Source: Actinomadura nitritigenes (GTDB lineage: Bacteria; Actinomycetota; Actinomycetes; Streptosporangiales; Streptosporangiaceae). From it: a stretch of DNA of 64,000 bases. This document shows positions 32,984 through 41,860 of this stretch, piece after piece. Location of the stretch: positions 1 to 64,000 of the forward strand of contig NZ_JAGEOK010000038.1 of NCBI RefSeq assembly GCF_017573545.1. Reading direction: 5' to 3'. Within the stretch, counting starts at the first letter, position 1. Each line of letters opens with the position of its first letter. The translations under genes were made by a program, and so were the position numbers. The notes below the pieces were generated by a model, which was not told where the DNA came from, searched no databases, and saw nothing but the letters and a program-made list of their open reading frames with translations.

Positions 32984-33745
32984 TCAGCTCTCGCGGTGCA
33001 GCCTGTACGGGGCCGCCTGGACGCGGGGCTGGACGTCGATCCGGTCGATGTTGACGTGCGGCGGGCGCGTCACCGCCCACGCGACGCAGTCCGCGACGTC
33101 CTCCGCCACCAGCGGCTCGGGGACGCCCTCGTACGGCTTCGCCGCCCGCGCCTCGTCGCCGCGGAACCGGACCAGCGAGAACTCCTCCGTCTTCACCAGC
33201 CCCGGCGCGACCTCGGTGATCCGGACCGGCTTCGCCACCAGCTCCAGCCGCATGACCTCGTTCACCGCGTACGCGGCGTGCTTGGCCGCGTTGTAGCCGC
33301 CGCCGCCCTCGTACGGGACGTGCGCCGCGAGCGAGGTGATGTTCACCACGTGCCCCGTGCCGCTCTCGATCAGCTTCGGCAGCAGCGCCTTCGTCACCCG
33401 GACGAGCCCGAGCACGTTCGTCTCGTACATCGCCCGGTAGTCGTCGAGGTCGGCGGTCTCGACGGTGTCGAGGCCGAGCGCGCCGCCCGCGTTGTTGACG
33501 AGCACGTGGCAGGCCCCGACCGCCGCGGCCAGCGCGTCCACCGACTCCTGCGAGGTCACGTCCAGGGTGAACGGCATGATCCTGGCCGCGCCGGGGACCT
33601 CCTCGGAGATCTCCTTGGCGAGCTCGTCGAGGCGCTCGCGGCGCCGCGCCGCCAGGACGACGTTGAAGCCCTCCGCCGCCAGCCGCCTGGCCGTGGCGGC
33701 CCCGATTCCGCTGCTTGCTCCGGTCACTACCGCGGTCTTACGCAT
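32984..33745 (-). CDS. SDR-family NAD(P)-dependent oxidoreductase
   Basis: A 253-residue classical short-chain dehydrogenase: cofactor motif TGASSGIG near residue 10, NNAG, catalytic Ser in HVVNITSLAAHV and YNAAKHA (YxxxK), with ARRRERL suggesting NADP preference. Its closest type is the YdfG/3-hydroxy acid dehydrogenase group. GGGAGG precedes ATG 33745. It is divergent from mshA, with no sign of shared function. Confidence 0.87.
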   Translation of the reverse strand: MRKTAVVTGASSGIGAATARRLAAEGFNVVLAARRRERLDELAKEISEEVPGAARIMPFTLDVTSQESVDALAAAVGACHVLVNNAGGALGLDTVETADLDDYRAMYETNVLGLVRVTKALLPKLIESGTGHVVNITSLAAHVPYEGGGGYNAAKHAAYAVNEVMRLELVAKPVRITEVAPGLVKTEEFSLVRFRGDEARAAKPYEGVPEPLVAEDVADCVAWAVTRPPHVNIDRIDVQPRVQAAPYRLHRES

Positions 33746-33879
33746 GCGTCCAGCCTCCCAGGTGGGGGCCGCGCGCCCGCCGGTGAGGTCGATCACTGCG
33801 GCGAGAAGTGACGATTGTCCACCTTCCTGAGGGAACAGGTAACGCGGCCGATAGGTTGCACTACCGGAGGTGGTGTCCG

Positions 33880-35223
33880 GTGTCGCGTCGTATCAACCGA
33901 GTTGCGACGGTCAGTGTTCATACTTCCCCCCTCGACCAACCCGGTACCGGCGACGCGGGCGGCATGAACGTCTACATCGTCGAGGTGGCCAAACGGCTGG
34001 CCGCCCGCGGCGTCGAGGTGGACATCTTCACCCGCGCGACCTGCCGCGCCCTGCCCCCCGTCGCCGAACTCGCCCCCGGCGTCCTCGTCCGGCACGTCGT
34101 CGCCGGCCCGTTCGAGGAGCTCGACAAGGGCGAACTGCCCCGCCAGCTGTGCGGCTTCACCTCCGGCGTGCTGCGCGCCGAGGCGTCCTACGACCCCGGC
34201 CACTACGACCTCCTGCACACCCACTACTGGCTTTCCGGCCAGGCCGGATGGGCCGCTAAGCAGCGCTGGGGCGTCCCGCTCGTGCACTCGATGCACACCA
34301 TGGCCAAGGTCAAGAACGCCGCGCTCGCCGACGGCGACAAGCCCGAACCGGACGAGCGCGTCCTCGGCGAGGAGCAGGTCGTCGCCTCCTCCGACCAGCT
34401 CGTGGCCAACACCCGCGAGGAGGCCGACGAGCTGATCGGCCTGTACGGCGCCGACCCGCGCCGCGTCGCCGTCGTCAGCCCCGGCGTCGACCTGTCGGTG
34501 TTCCGCCCCGAGTCCCCGGTCCTCGCGCGCAGCACCGGGCTCCTCCCGCACCGCACCGGCCCCGCCCGCCGCCGCCTCGGCCTGCCCCGCGAGGCGTACG
34601 TCCTGCTGTTCGTCGGCCGCATCCAGCCCCTCAAGGCCCCCGACGTGCTGCTGCGCGCCGCCGCCCGCATGCTCGACGACGACCCGTCGCTGCGCTCCCG
34701 GCTCGTCGTCGCCGTCGTCGGCGGGCCCAGCGGCTCCGGCCGCTGCCGCCCCGAGGGCCTGCAATCACTCGCCGCGGAACTCGGCATCGCCGACGTCGTC
34801 CGGTTCGAGCCGCCGGCCCCGCAGGCCGACCTCGCCGACTGGTACCGCGCCGCCGACGTCACCGTCGTCCCGTCGCACAGCGAGTCGTTCGGCCTCGTCG
34901 CCGTCGAGTCCCAGGCGTGCGGGACGCCCGTCGTCGCGGCCGGCGTCGGCGGGCTCCGCACCGCGGTCGCGGACGGCGAGTCCGGCGTCCTGGTCTCCGG
35001 CCACGACCCGGCGGACTACGCCGCCGTCCTGCGCGGCCTGCACGCCGAGCCCGGCCGGCACAACCGCCTCGCGCGCGGCGCCGTCCGGCACGCCCAGGAC
35101 TTCGGGTGGGACGCCACCGTCGACCGCCTCCTGGACGTGTATACCGGTGCCATGTCGCTACCGGCCGTCCGCCTCGCACCGCCCACGCTCTCTCCGCAGC
35201 TGACCGCGGAGGTGACCGCATGA
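33880..35223 (+). CDS. mshA: D-inositol-3-phosphate glycosyltransferase, mycothiol step 1
   Basis: A 447-residue GT4 (GT-B) enzyme that joins GlcNAc from UDP-GlcNAc to 1-L-myo-inositol-1-phosphate, starting mycothiol synthesis. The N-terminal HTSPLDQPGTGDAGGMNVYIVEVAKRLA is the MshA signature; HTHYWLSG follows, and the donor-binding HSESFGLVAVESQACGTPVVAAGVGGL lies near the C-terminus. GTG 33880 is chosen because GGAGG (33866-33870) is well placed and the protein then begins right before the conserved block. Its stop overlaps the next gene (ATGA). The mshA-YbjN-gpmA order is shared with mycobacteria. Confidence 0.95.
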   Translation: MSRRINRVATVSVHTSPLDQPGTGDAGGMNVYIVEVAKRLAARGVEVDIFTRATCRALPPVAELAPGVLVRHVVAGPFEELDKGELPRQLCGFTSGVLRAEASYDPGHYDLLHTHYWLSGQAGWAAKQRWGVPLVHSMHTMAKVKNAALADGDKPEPDERVLGEEQVVASSDQLVANTREEADELIGLYGADPRRVAVVSPGVDLSVFRPESPVLARSTGLLPHRTGPARRRLGLPREAYVLLFVGRIQPLKAPDVLLRAAARMLDDDPSLRSRLVVAVVGGPSGSGRCRPEGLQSLAAELGIADVVRFEPPAPQADLADWYRAADVTVVPSHSESFGLVAVESQACGTPVVAAGVGGLRTAVADGESGVLVSGHDPADYAAVLRGLHAEPGRHNRLARGAVRHAQDFGWDATVDRLLDVYTGAMSLPAVRLAPPTLSPQLTAEVTA

Positions 35224-35726
35224 GCGAAGCGAACGCGAGCACCGTCGAGACGATCCGGGACGCGCTGCGGGCCGCCGAGCTGGAGTTCGACGAGCCCCGC
35301 GAGAACGCGTTCTTCGTCAAGCTTCCCGGTCAGCACAAGCTCGCCACCATGACCTGGCTGATCGTCGGCGACCACAGCCTGCACGTCGAGGCGTTCTTCT
35401 GCCGCCGCCCCGACGAGAACCACGCCGAGTTCTACCGGTTCCTGCTGGAGAAGAACGGCCGCATGTACGGGGTCGCCTTCGCCCTCGACGACGTCGGCGA
35501 CGTCCACCTCGTCGGCAAGGTCCCGCTGGAGTCCGTCAGCGCCGAGGAGATCGACCGGCTGCTCGGCTGCGTCCTGACCTACTCCGACGAGAACTTCGAC
35601 AAGGCCCTCGAACGCGGGTTCAAGTCGTCGATCCAGCGGGAGTGGGACTGGCGCGTCAAGCGCGGCGAGAGCCTCGCCAACCTGCAAGCCTTCGCGTCCT
35701 TCGCGGACCCGGCCAACCGCGAGTAG
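35220..35726 (+). CDS. YbjN-domain protein
   Basis: A 168-residue protein of the actinobacterial YbjN family, with a fold like type III secretion chaperones: NAFFVKLPGQHKLATMTWLIVGDHSLHVEAFFCRRPDENHAEFYRFLLEKN, then LVGKVPLESVSAEEIDRLLGCVLTYSDENF. It is translationally coupled to mshA, as its mycobacterial counterpart is adjacent to mshA. A chaperone or regulatory role is suspected but not known. Confidence 0.85.
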   Translation: MSEANASTVETIRDALRAAELEFDEPRENAFFVKLPGQHKLATMTWLIVGDHSLHVEAFFCRRPDENHAEFYRFLLEKNGRMYGVAFALDDVGDVHLVGKVPLESVSAEEIDRLLGCVLTYSDENFDKALERGFKSSIQREWDWRVKRGESLANLQAFASFADPANRE

Positions 35727-35741
35727 ATCCGCGCGTCCCGA

Positions 35742-35747
35742 TAGGCT
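35742..35747 (+). promoter_or_regulatory. -10 box of gpmA, leaderless
   Basis: TAGGCT ends 7 nt before ATG 35755 with no ribosome binding site, so gpmA probably has its own promoter despite close upstream genes. Confidence 0.5.
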
Positions 35748-35754
35748 CTGCCCC

Positions 35755-36573
35755 ATGGCGACCCTGGTATTGCTCCGGCATGGCGAAAGCGTCTGGAACG
35801 CGGAAGACCTGTTCACCGGCTGGGTGGACGTCGACCTGTCCACCAAGGGCGAGAGTGAGGCGACCCGCGGCGGCGACCTGCTGCTCGACGCCGACATCAC
35901 GCCCGACGTGGTGCACACCTCCCTGCTGAAGCGGGCCATCCGCACCGCCAACATCGCGCTGGACGTCGCGGACCTGCTGTGGATCCCGGTCAAGCGCTCC
36001 TGGCGGCTCAACGAGCGCCACTACGGCGCCCTCCAGGGCAAGAACAAGGCGCAGACGCGCGAGGAGTTCGGCGAAGAGCAGTTCATGACCTGGCGCCGGT
36101 CCTACGACACCCCGCCGCCCCCCATCAAGGACGACGACCCGCTGTCCCAGGTGAACGACCTGCGCTACGCGGAGCTGCCGTCCGAGCTGATCCCGCGGTC
36201 GGAGTGCCTCGCCGACGTCGTGGACCGGCTGCTGCCGTACTGGTACGACTCGATCGTCCCGGACCTCGCCGCCGGCAAGACCGTCCTGGTCGCCGCGCAC
36301 GGCAACTCGCTGCGCGCCCTGGTCAAGCACCTGGACGATGTCTCCGACGAGCAGATCGTCGGCCTGAACATCCCGACCGGGATCCCGCTCGTCTACGAGC
36401 TGGACGACGACTTCGCCCCGCTCAAGCGCGGCGGCGAGTACCTCGACCCGGCCGCCGCGAGGGCCGCCATCGAGGCCGTCAAGAACCAGGGCGGCGGCAA
36501 GAAGCCCGCCGCGCCGGCGAAGGCCGAGCCGAAGAAGGACGCGCCGAAGTCCCGGCGGGGCCGCAAGAAGTAG
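35755..36573 (+). CDS. gpmA: 2,3-bisphosphoglycerate-dependent phosphoglycerate mutase
   Basis: A 272-residue histidine-phosphatase-fold enzyme that interconverts 3- and 2-phosphoglycerate in glycolysis. LVLLRHGESVWNAEDLFTGWVDVDLSTKGE holds the phosphorylated His; LNERHYGALQGKNK and VAAHGNSLRALVKHL complete the site. Compared with typical dPGM (about 249 residues) it has an extra Lys/Ala/Pro-rich C-terminal tail (about 248-272, KKPAAPAKAEPKKD), likely disordered. Confidence 0.95.
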   Translation: MATLVLLRHGESVWNAEDLFTGWVDVDLSTKGESEATRGGDLLLDADITPDVVHTSLLKRAIRTANIALDVADLLWIPVKRSWRLNERHYGALQGKNKAQTREEFGEEQFMTWRRSYDTPPPPIKDDDPLSQVNDLRYAELPSELIPRSECLADVVDRLLPYWYDSIVPDLAAGKTVLVAAHGNSLRALVKHLDDVSDEQIVGLNIPTGIPLVYELDDDFAPLKRGGEYLDPAAARAAIEAVKNQGGGKKPAAPAKAEPKKDAPKSRRGRKK

Positions 36574-36582
36574 ACCGCCGCG

Positions 36583-36608
36583 AAGGGCCGCCGGCGACGG
36601 CGGCCCTT
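36583..36608. terminator. 10-bp hairpin between gpmA and convergent membrane-protein gene
   Basis: AAGGGCCGCC (36583-36592) pairs with GGCGGCCCTT (36599-36608), 6-nt loop. Confidence 0.65.
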
Positions 36609-37053
36609 ACGGCACGAAGACGAAGAACACGGGTGTGAGCGCGGCGCTGAGCCCGAGGAACGACAGGGGCCCGCTCGCCCAGGCGGACGCCCGCGCCTGC
36701 CGGTATGTCGCTCCGGCCTTCTCCAGTTCGCGGCGCAGGTCCGCGTAGGGCCCCCGGCCCCGGTCGGGCAACGCCATCAGCGCCACCGGCGCGTACGCGA
36801 AGGCCGCCGCCAGGCTCAACGTGCTCGCAAGCCATCCGTCGAAGGCCGTGTGCACGGCGTACTGCGCCAGGCAGTGGATCGCCATGTACGCGAGGTAGAG
36901 CAGGGCCGACAGCAGGGCGGCGGACGCGGTGCCGCGCGCGATGCGGAAGACCGGCCCCCAGAGACGGCCGATGACCCAGGTGCGCGTCACGAACGCCCAC
37001 AGGGTGGCGGCGATCAGGACGCCGATGATGCTCCACGTCGCACCGGCGCTCAC
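36607..37053 (-). CDS. Small membrane protein, unknown
   Basis: A 148-residue protein with hydrophobic helices at about 5-22, 36-58, 68-90 and 130-147, so an integral membrane protein with three or four segments. GTG 37053 is preferred over a frame extended by 65 residues because the extension is low-complexity Arg/Gly text and a GGGGG tract precedes GTG. No family was recognised. Confidence 0.6.
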   Translation of the reverse strand: MSAGATWSIIGVLIAATLWAFVTRTWVIGRLWGPVFRIARGTASAALLSALLYLAYMAIHCLAQYAVHTAFDGWLASTLSLAAAFAYAPVALMALPDRGRGPYADLRRELEKAGATYRQARASAWASGPLSFLGLSAALTPVFFVFVP

Positions 37054-37207
37054 CCCCCGATGATCGCAGAACGGGCCGTTCCCGATAAGCCTCCCGTAAC
37101 GACCGCCCCCGGCCGTTCCCCTGACGCGCCCCGCCCCGCCGCGCCGCTGCTCCCGCCCGCGCCGCCGCAGTGCCGTCCCCGCCCGCAGTTCATGATCGTC
37201 AACGGGA

Positions 37208-37213
37208 TACTGT
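37208..37213 (+). promoter_or_regulatory. -10 box of VOC gene, leaderless
   Basis: TACTGT ends 6 nt before ATG 37220. Confidence 0.5.
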
Positions 37214-37219
37214 AGCGCG

Positions 37220-37609
37220 ATGGCATGCCGCATAACCGAGCTGGTCATCGACTGCCGGGACCCCGAGACCCTCGCCGAGTTCTGGTGCGCGGTGCTCGAC
37301 TACGCCGTCCTGGAACGCGAAGACAACGGCGACATCGAGATCGGGCCCGCCGGAACCGAACTGGGGGAGGGCGGGATCAGGCTGGTCCTCAGCCGCAGCG
37401 ACGAACCGAAGCGCGGCAAGCTGCCCCTGCACCTCGACGTGAACGCGACCGACCGCGACCAGGACGAGGAGCTCCAGCGGCTGTTCGACCTCGGTGCGCG
37501 GACCGCCGACGTGGGGCAGACGGGCGAGGAGTCCTGGCACGTCCTCGCCGACCCGGAGGGCAACGAGTTCTGCCTGCTCCGCCGGAGGGTGCAGCCGGCA
37601 TCGCGCTGA
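37220..37609 (+). CDS. VOC-superfamily (glyoxalase-like) protein
   Basis: A 129-residue single VOC module of the Glyoxalase_6 type common in actinobacteria: ELVIDCRDPETLAEFWCAVLDYAV at the start and SWHVLADPEGNEFCLL at the end, where the final Glu/His metal positions lie. Its function may be metal-dependent small-molecule binding, isomerisation or antibiotic sequestration; the substrate is unknown. Confidence 0.85.
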   Translation: MACRITELVIDCRDPETLAEFWCAVLDYAVLEREDNGDIEIGPAGTELGEGGIRLVLSRSDEPKRGKLPLHLDVNATDRDQDEELQRLFDLGARTADVGQTGEESWHVLADPEGNEFCLLRRRVQPASR

Positions 37610-37642
37610 GAGGCACCGTGCAGAGCGTCCCCGTGCGGAGCG

Positions 37643-38878
37643 TCACGGCGCCGGGGACGCGGAGCGCCCGCGGAGGGGCGGGGTGGCCGCCGCCACGATG
37701 GCGACGGCGCCGAGGCAGAGCAGGCCGCCGCTGACGGCGGCCGCGGTGCCGGACGTGGCGTCCGCGACGAGCCCGGCGCGCAGGTTGCCGAGGTCGGGGC
37801 CGGCCTGCCCGACGATCTGCTCGGCGGCGCCGACCCGGCCGAGGAGTTCGGTGGGAGTGCGGTTCTGGACGACGGTGCTCCGCGACACCACGGAGACGGT
37901 GTCGGCGGCGCCCGCCAGGACCAGGCAGGCGAGTCCCGTCCACGGGTCCGGCGAGAGGCCGAACAGCGCGAGCGCGGCGCCCCAGCCGGCGGAGCCGGCG
38001 AGCATGACCCGGCCTGGATGGGGGAGCCGGGTGAAGGTGCCGGACAGCAGCGACGCGGCGACGCCGCCCGCCGCCATCGCGGTGAGGAACAGCCCGAGCG
38101 TGCGCGGGTCGTCGCCGAACCGCTCCGCGTTGATCAGCGGGAACAGGCTGACCGGCATCGACAGCACGGTGACGGCGAGGTCGGTGAGCAGCGCCCCGCG
38201 GATCACCGGGGTCCGGACGAGGAACGCCAGGCCGTCCAGCACCCCGCGCAGTCCGGGACGTGCGGGCTCGTCGCCCGGACGCATCGGCGGCAGGCCGAAC
38301 GCGCCGTAGAGCGCGGCGGCGAAGGTGAGCGCGTCGATCAGGTAGCAGCCGCCGACGCCGAGGCCGCCCACGACCAGCCCGCCCAGCGCGGGCCCGGCCA
38401 GCATGGCGCCCTGGAAGGCGATCCGCCGGAGCGCCAGTCCGGCGGCCACCTGGTGCTTCGGCAGCAGCCTCGGGACGAAGGTGCGCGAGACGGGCCCGCC
38501 GCCCGCGGCGAAGCAGGACTGCACCGCGACCATCCCGAGGACGCCGGCGGGCGGGAGGTGCCCGAGGAGGCCCTGGAGCGCGAGGGCGAGCGAGCACGCC
38601 GTCTGCCCGGCCGTCGTGAGCAGGTAGAACCTCCGGCGGTCCACGCGGTCGGCGAGCGATCCCGCGAAGAGCCCGAGCGCGACGAGCGGAACCGCCTGCG
38701 CCAGGCCGACCGCGCCGGTCCAGGTGGTGCTCCGCGTCGCCTGCCAGACCTGGAACATCACGGCGACGAGCGTCATCTGCCCGCCGAACCCGGAGAGCGT
38801 CTGCCCCGCCCACAGCCGCCGGAAGGCGGGCGACCCGCGCAACGGCGCGACATCGAGCAGCATGTTCCTCAGCGTCAT
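37643..38878 (-). CDS. MFS transporter, MFS_3/enterobactin-exporter (EntS)-like
   Basis: A 411-residue, about 12-helix transporter. SPAFRRLWAGQTLSGFGGQMTLVAVMFQVWQATRSTTWTGAVGLAQAVPLVALGLFAGSLADRVDRRRFYL is the MFS_3 start typical of EntS-like and macrolide exporters. GGGGAGGG precedes ATG 38878. The substrate is unknown. It ends 34 bp from the VOC gene on the opposite strand. Confidence 0.85.
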   Translation of the reverse strand: MTLRNMLLDVAPLRGSPAFRRLWAGQTLSGFGGQMTLVAVMFQVWQATRSTTWTGAVGLAQAVPLVALGLFAGSLADRVDRRRFYLLTTAGQTACSLALALQGLLGHLPPAGVLGMVAVQSCFAAGGGPVSRTFVPRLLPKHQVAAGLALRRIAFQGAMLAGPALGGLVVGGLGVGGCYLIDALTFAAALYGAFGLPPMRPGDEPARPGLRGVLDGLAFLVRTPVIRGALLTDLAVTVLSMPVSLFPLINAERFGDDPRTLGLFLTAMAAGGVAASLLSGTFTRLPHPGRVMLAGSAGWGAALALFGLSPDPWTGLACLVLAGAADTVSVVSRSTVVQNRTPTELLGRVGAAEQIVGQAGPDLGNLRAGLVADATSGTAAAVSGGLLCLGAVAIVAAATPPLRGRSASPAP

Positions 38879-39117
38879 GCGCGATCGCCCTCCCCGGGGG
38901 TGTGGGAGCGCGCGAAGACTACAGGGCGCGGCCGGGCTCGAGGCGGCGGCGGCAGCCGGCCGCGAGGAGCGCGAAGCCCCGCGCCGTCGCGGGCGCGGGG
39001 CCGGCCGTCCGGATGGGCGGGCGTCCCGACGGGCAGGGCGCGGGGCGGGCCGTCCCTCCCGCACGGCGAATGCCGGGCGGGTCCGTCGAGGGTGATGCCG
39101 ACCTGGTGTTCGGCGGG

Positions 39118-40299
39118 TCAGGAGCCGACGTGCTCCAGGGGGCGGTCGGGCTCGGCGGACGCGCGGCGGTCCCGGCGCAGGATGGAGAGGGCGATGCCCA
39201 GGCCCGCGACGGTGAGGGCCGCGCCGACCAGGTACAGCGAGCGGGGGCCGGGGCCCTGGTCGATGACGGCGCCGCCGAGCCAGCCCGCGAACGCGGCGGC
39301 GACCTGGAAGCCCGAGGCGTTGACCGCGACGGCCAGCGTCGGCGCGGCGCCCGCGGCGCTCAGCACGCGGGTCTGCATGCCCGGGATGATCGCGAAGGCG
39401 AGCAGCCCGAGGGCGAAGAGCAGCGGGACGGCGAGGACCCGCGCGGCCCCGGCGGCCCAGAACAGCACGAGGACGGCCGCGAGAACGGCGAGCAGGCCGG
39501 CCAGCGACGGCATCAGGGCCCGGTCCGCGAGCCGGCCGCCGAGGAAGTTCCCCGCGACCGCGCCCGCCCCGTACACCAGCAGCAGGACGGGCACGGCGCC
39601 CTCGCCGAAGCCGCTGACGCCGGTGAGGAGCGGTGCGATGTAGGAGAAGACGGTCACCACGCCCACGTTGCCGACGGCTGTGAGCGCGATGGCGAGCTGG
39701 ACGTCGCGGCCCGCGAAGACGCGCAGCTCGCCGCGCACCGAGCCGGTGGGGGCGGGGATCGCGGGGACGAACCGCAGCACCATCAGCAGGCCGGCGGCGG
39801 TGACCGCGGCGACGGCCGCGAACGCGGCGCGCCAGCCGAGATGCTGGCCGACGAGGGTGCCGAGCGGGGTGCCGAGGACGATGCCGAGGTTCATCCCGAG
39901 GGCGACCTTCGCGACGGCCGAGGCCTGCCTCCCCTCGGCGGCCGTGGAGACGGCGGTGGCGATGGCGACGGCGAAGAACGTCGCGACGACGAGCCCGGCG
40001 GCGAACCGGGCGGCCAGCAGCAGCCCGTAGCCGGGCGCCACCGCGGAGCCGAGGTTGGCGAGCACGGACACCGTGACGAGCCCCGCGACGAGGGGGCGGC
40101 GGGGCAGCCGCGCCGTCAGCGCGGTGACGACTGGACCGCCGACGATCATGCCGAGCGCGTAGGCGGTGACGAGCCGGCCGGCCGCGGGCACCGGCACCGC
40201 GAGCCCGGCGGCCACGTCGGGCAGGATGCCCGCGATCACGAACTCGCCGGTGGTCAGGCCGAACACCACCAGCATCAGCGAGAGCAGGGGGAGGGGCAC
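39118..40299 (-). CDS. MFS transporter, DHA1 (AraJ/Cmr-like)
   Basis: A 393-residue, 12-helix transporter: FGLTTGEFVIAGILPDVAAGLAVPVPAAGRLVTAYALGMIVGGP is the DHA1 start shared with AraJ, PbuE and chloramphenicol-type exporters. GTG 40299 has GGAG upstream. It is divergent from a MarR gene; two AGTTCGAACT palindromes in the gap are the likely operators, so it should be an inducible drug or metabolite exporter. Confidence 0.87.
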   Translation of the reverse strand: MPLPLLSLMLVVFGLTTGEFVIAGILPDVAAGLAVPVPAAGRLVTAYALGMIVGGPVVTALTARLPRRPLVAGLVTVSVLANLGSAVAPGYGLLLAARFAAGLVVATFFAVAIATAVSTAAEGRQASAVAKVALGMNLGIVLGTPLGTLVGQHLGWRAAFAAVAAVTAAGLLMVLRFVPAIPAPTGSVRGELRVFAGRDVQLAIALTAVGNVGVVTVFSYIAPLLTGVSGFGEGAVPVLLLVYGAGAVAGNFLGGRLADRALMPSLAGLLAVLAAVLVLFWAAGAARVLAVPLLFALGLLAFAIIPGMQTRVLSAAGAAPTLAVAVNASGFQVAAAFAGWLGGAVIDQGPGPRSLYLVGAALTVAGLGIALSILRRDRRASAEPDRPLEHVGS

Positions 40300-40315
40300 G
40301 CGTACGCTCCAATGT

Positions 40316-40342
40316 AGTTCGAACTCGTATAGTTCGAACTAT
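40316..40342. promoter_or_regulatory. Two AGTTCGAACT palindromes, MFS/marR gap
   Basis: Perfect palindromes at 40316-40325 and 40331-40340 (the second extends to ATAGTTCGAACTAT) start 15 bp apart in the divergent promoter region. They are probable MarR operators controlling both genes. Confidence 0.7.
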
Positions 40343-40369
40343 CATTATCATGACTCGAATCAGGTCGGG

Positions 40370-40375
40370 TAGACT
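40370..40375 (+). promoter_or_regulatory. -10 box of marR 40382, leaderless
   Basis: TAGACT ends 6 nt before ATG 40382. Confidence 0.5.
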
Positions 40376-40381
40376 TCCGGC

Positions 40382-40813
40382 ATGGCGCAGCAGCCCGCGC
40401 AGGCGGCGGACGACATCGACCGGGACGTGTGCAAGCTCGTCCACCGGTTCGTGCAGCGGCTCGACGTCCACGTGCGGCGCGTCGCCGAGGACGTCGGCAT
40501 GACCGCGTCCCAGGTCGTCGCGCTCCGCGAGCTGTCCGAGCCGATCACGGCGCGCGAGCTGGCCGTCCGGATGGCGTGCGAGGCGTCCAACGCCACGTTC
40601 GTCCTCGACCGGCTCGAAGCGCAGGACCTGATCGAGCGCCGCCCCCACCCCACCGACCGGCGCGCCAAGCAGATCGTCCTCACCCCGGCGGGGGAGCGGG
40701 CCCGCGCCGGCGTCCTCGACCGCCTCGGCGCGCACTCCCCGCTCGCCGCGCTCGCCGACGACAGGCAGGAGGCCCTGCGCGACCTGCTCCGCGACCTGCT
40801 GGCCGACGGCTGA
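40382..40813 (+). CDS. MarR-family regulator
   Basis: A 143-residue MarR protein: VCKLVHRFVQRLDVHVRRVAEDVGMTASQVVALRELSEPITARELAVRMACEASNATFVLDRLEAQDLIERRPHPTDRRAKQIVLTPAGERAR. It is divergent from the DHA1 exporter and separated from it by paired palindromes, so it is probably its repressor. The mRNA is likely leaderless. Confidence 0.88.
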   Translation: MAQQPAQAADDIDRDVCKLVHRFVQRLDVHVRRVAEDVGMTASQVVALRELSEPITARELAVRMACEASNATFVLDRLEAQDLIERRPHPTDRRAKQIVLTPAGERARAGVLDRLGAHSPLAALADDRQEALRDLLRDLLADG

Positions 40814-40874
40814 GCACCCGCGGCCCGCGCGGAGCCGGGCCCGAACGCGCGTCCGCCTCGCCGGACGGCGCCGG

Positions 40875-41753
40875 TCAGGCGAGGTCGGCGAGGGTGTCCC
40901 GGAAGCGGTGGACGAGCGGGTCGGTCTCGTTGGCGCGCCAGACGAGGTAGAGGGTCGTGTTCGTGCCCGCGAGCGGGCGCGGCGCCACCCCGACGCGGCG
41001 CAGCGCGCGGTGCGAGTCGGGCATCACCGCGCCCCCGAAACCGGCCGCGACCAGGGCGAGGACGGTCTGCACGCTGCGGCCGCGCGCGCCGATGCGGGGC
41101 ACGACGCCCGCCTGGTCGCACAGCGCGAGGATCTCGTCGTGGGAGTGCGGCGACACCTCGCGCGGCCACACGACGAGCGGGATCCGGCCGAGCGCGCTCA
41201 GCGGCGCGGGACCCGCCGCGTGCGCGAGCGGGTGCGCGGACGGCAGGAACAGGGTGAGCGGCTGGTTCCACCACGGCTTGGTTGCGAGCCGGGCGTCGCG
41301 GGACGGGAGCCGCTGGACGGCGAGGTCGAACCGCCCGTCGAGCACGCCGTCGGACATCTCGGCGTCGTTGAAGCTCTCCTCCAGCCGCAGGTCGACGCGG
41401 GGGAGTTCGCGGCGGAGCCGGCCGAGCGCGCCGCCGAGCGGCCCGTTGATCCCGGACCCGGCGAACGTCACCGTCACGCGTCCGGTGAGGCCCTGCGCGG
41501 CGAGCCGGACGTCCTCCAGCGCCGCCTCCGCCTCGGCCAGCACCACCGAAGCCCGCTTGACCAGCGCCTTTCCGGCGGCGGTCGGGGTGAGGCCGCGCCC
41601 TTCGCGGACGAACAGCCCGGTGCCGAGGCGGCGTTCCAGCTCGCGCAGCTGGCGGCTGAGGGTCGGCTGGGTCAGCCGCAGGCGGCGCGCGGCGCCGCTG
41701 ATCGAGCCCTCCTCGGCGATCGCGACGACGTAGCCGAGCATCCGCAGATCCAT
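40875..41753 (-). CDS. LysR-family regulator
   Basis: A 292-residue LysR protein: MDLRMLGYVVAIAEEGSISGAARRLRLTQPTLSRQLRELERRLG plus a type 2 periplasmic-binding-like ligand domain. ATG 41753 follows GGGAGG; an in-frame codon 12 residues upstream is weaker. It is divergent from a carboxymuconolactone-decarboxylase-family gene, probably its target. Confidence 0.87.
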   Translation of the reverse strand: MDLRMLGYVVAIAEEGSISGAARRLRLTQPTLSRQLRELERRLGTGLFVREGRGLTPTAAGKALVKRASVVLAEAEAALEDVRLAAQGLTGRVTVTFAGSGINGPLGGALGRLRRELPRVDLRLEESFNDAEMSDGVLDGRFDLAVQRLPSRDARLATKPWWNQPLTLFLPSAHPLAHAAGPAPLSALGRIPLVVWPREVSPHSHDEILALCDQAGVVPRIGARGRSVQTVLALVAAGFGGAVMPDSHRALRRVGVAPRPLAGTNTTLYLVWRANETDPLVHRFRDTLADLA

Positions 41754-41766
41754 CCATGCCTCCCGA

Positions 41767-41791
41767 GCATGGGAAGTATATCTCCACATGC
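41767..41791. promoter_or_regulatory. Possible LysR site
   Basis: GCATGGGA (41767-41774) and TCCACATGC (41783-41791) form a loose inverted repeat around AGTATATC in the lysR/CMD gap. Confidence 0.35.
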
Positions 41792-41860
41792 CTCAGAGGC
41801 AGCCGAAGCGGGTTTCCGGGCCACGATCGAGTCATCGCAAACCGCTTCGAGGAGGACGAG

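Noticed and set aside
37643..40735. 1030-residue minus-strand frame across two MFS genes
   Set aside because: Only the part from ATG 38878 is a transporter. The upstream part is low-complexity Arg/Ala shadow text of the other MFS gene, so it is not a fusion protein.
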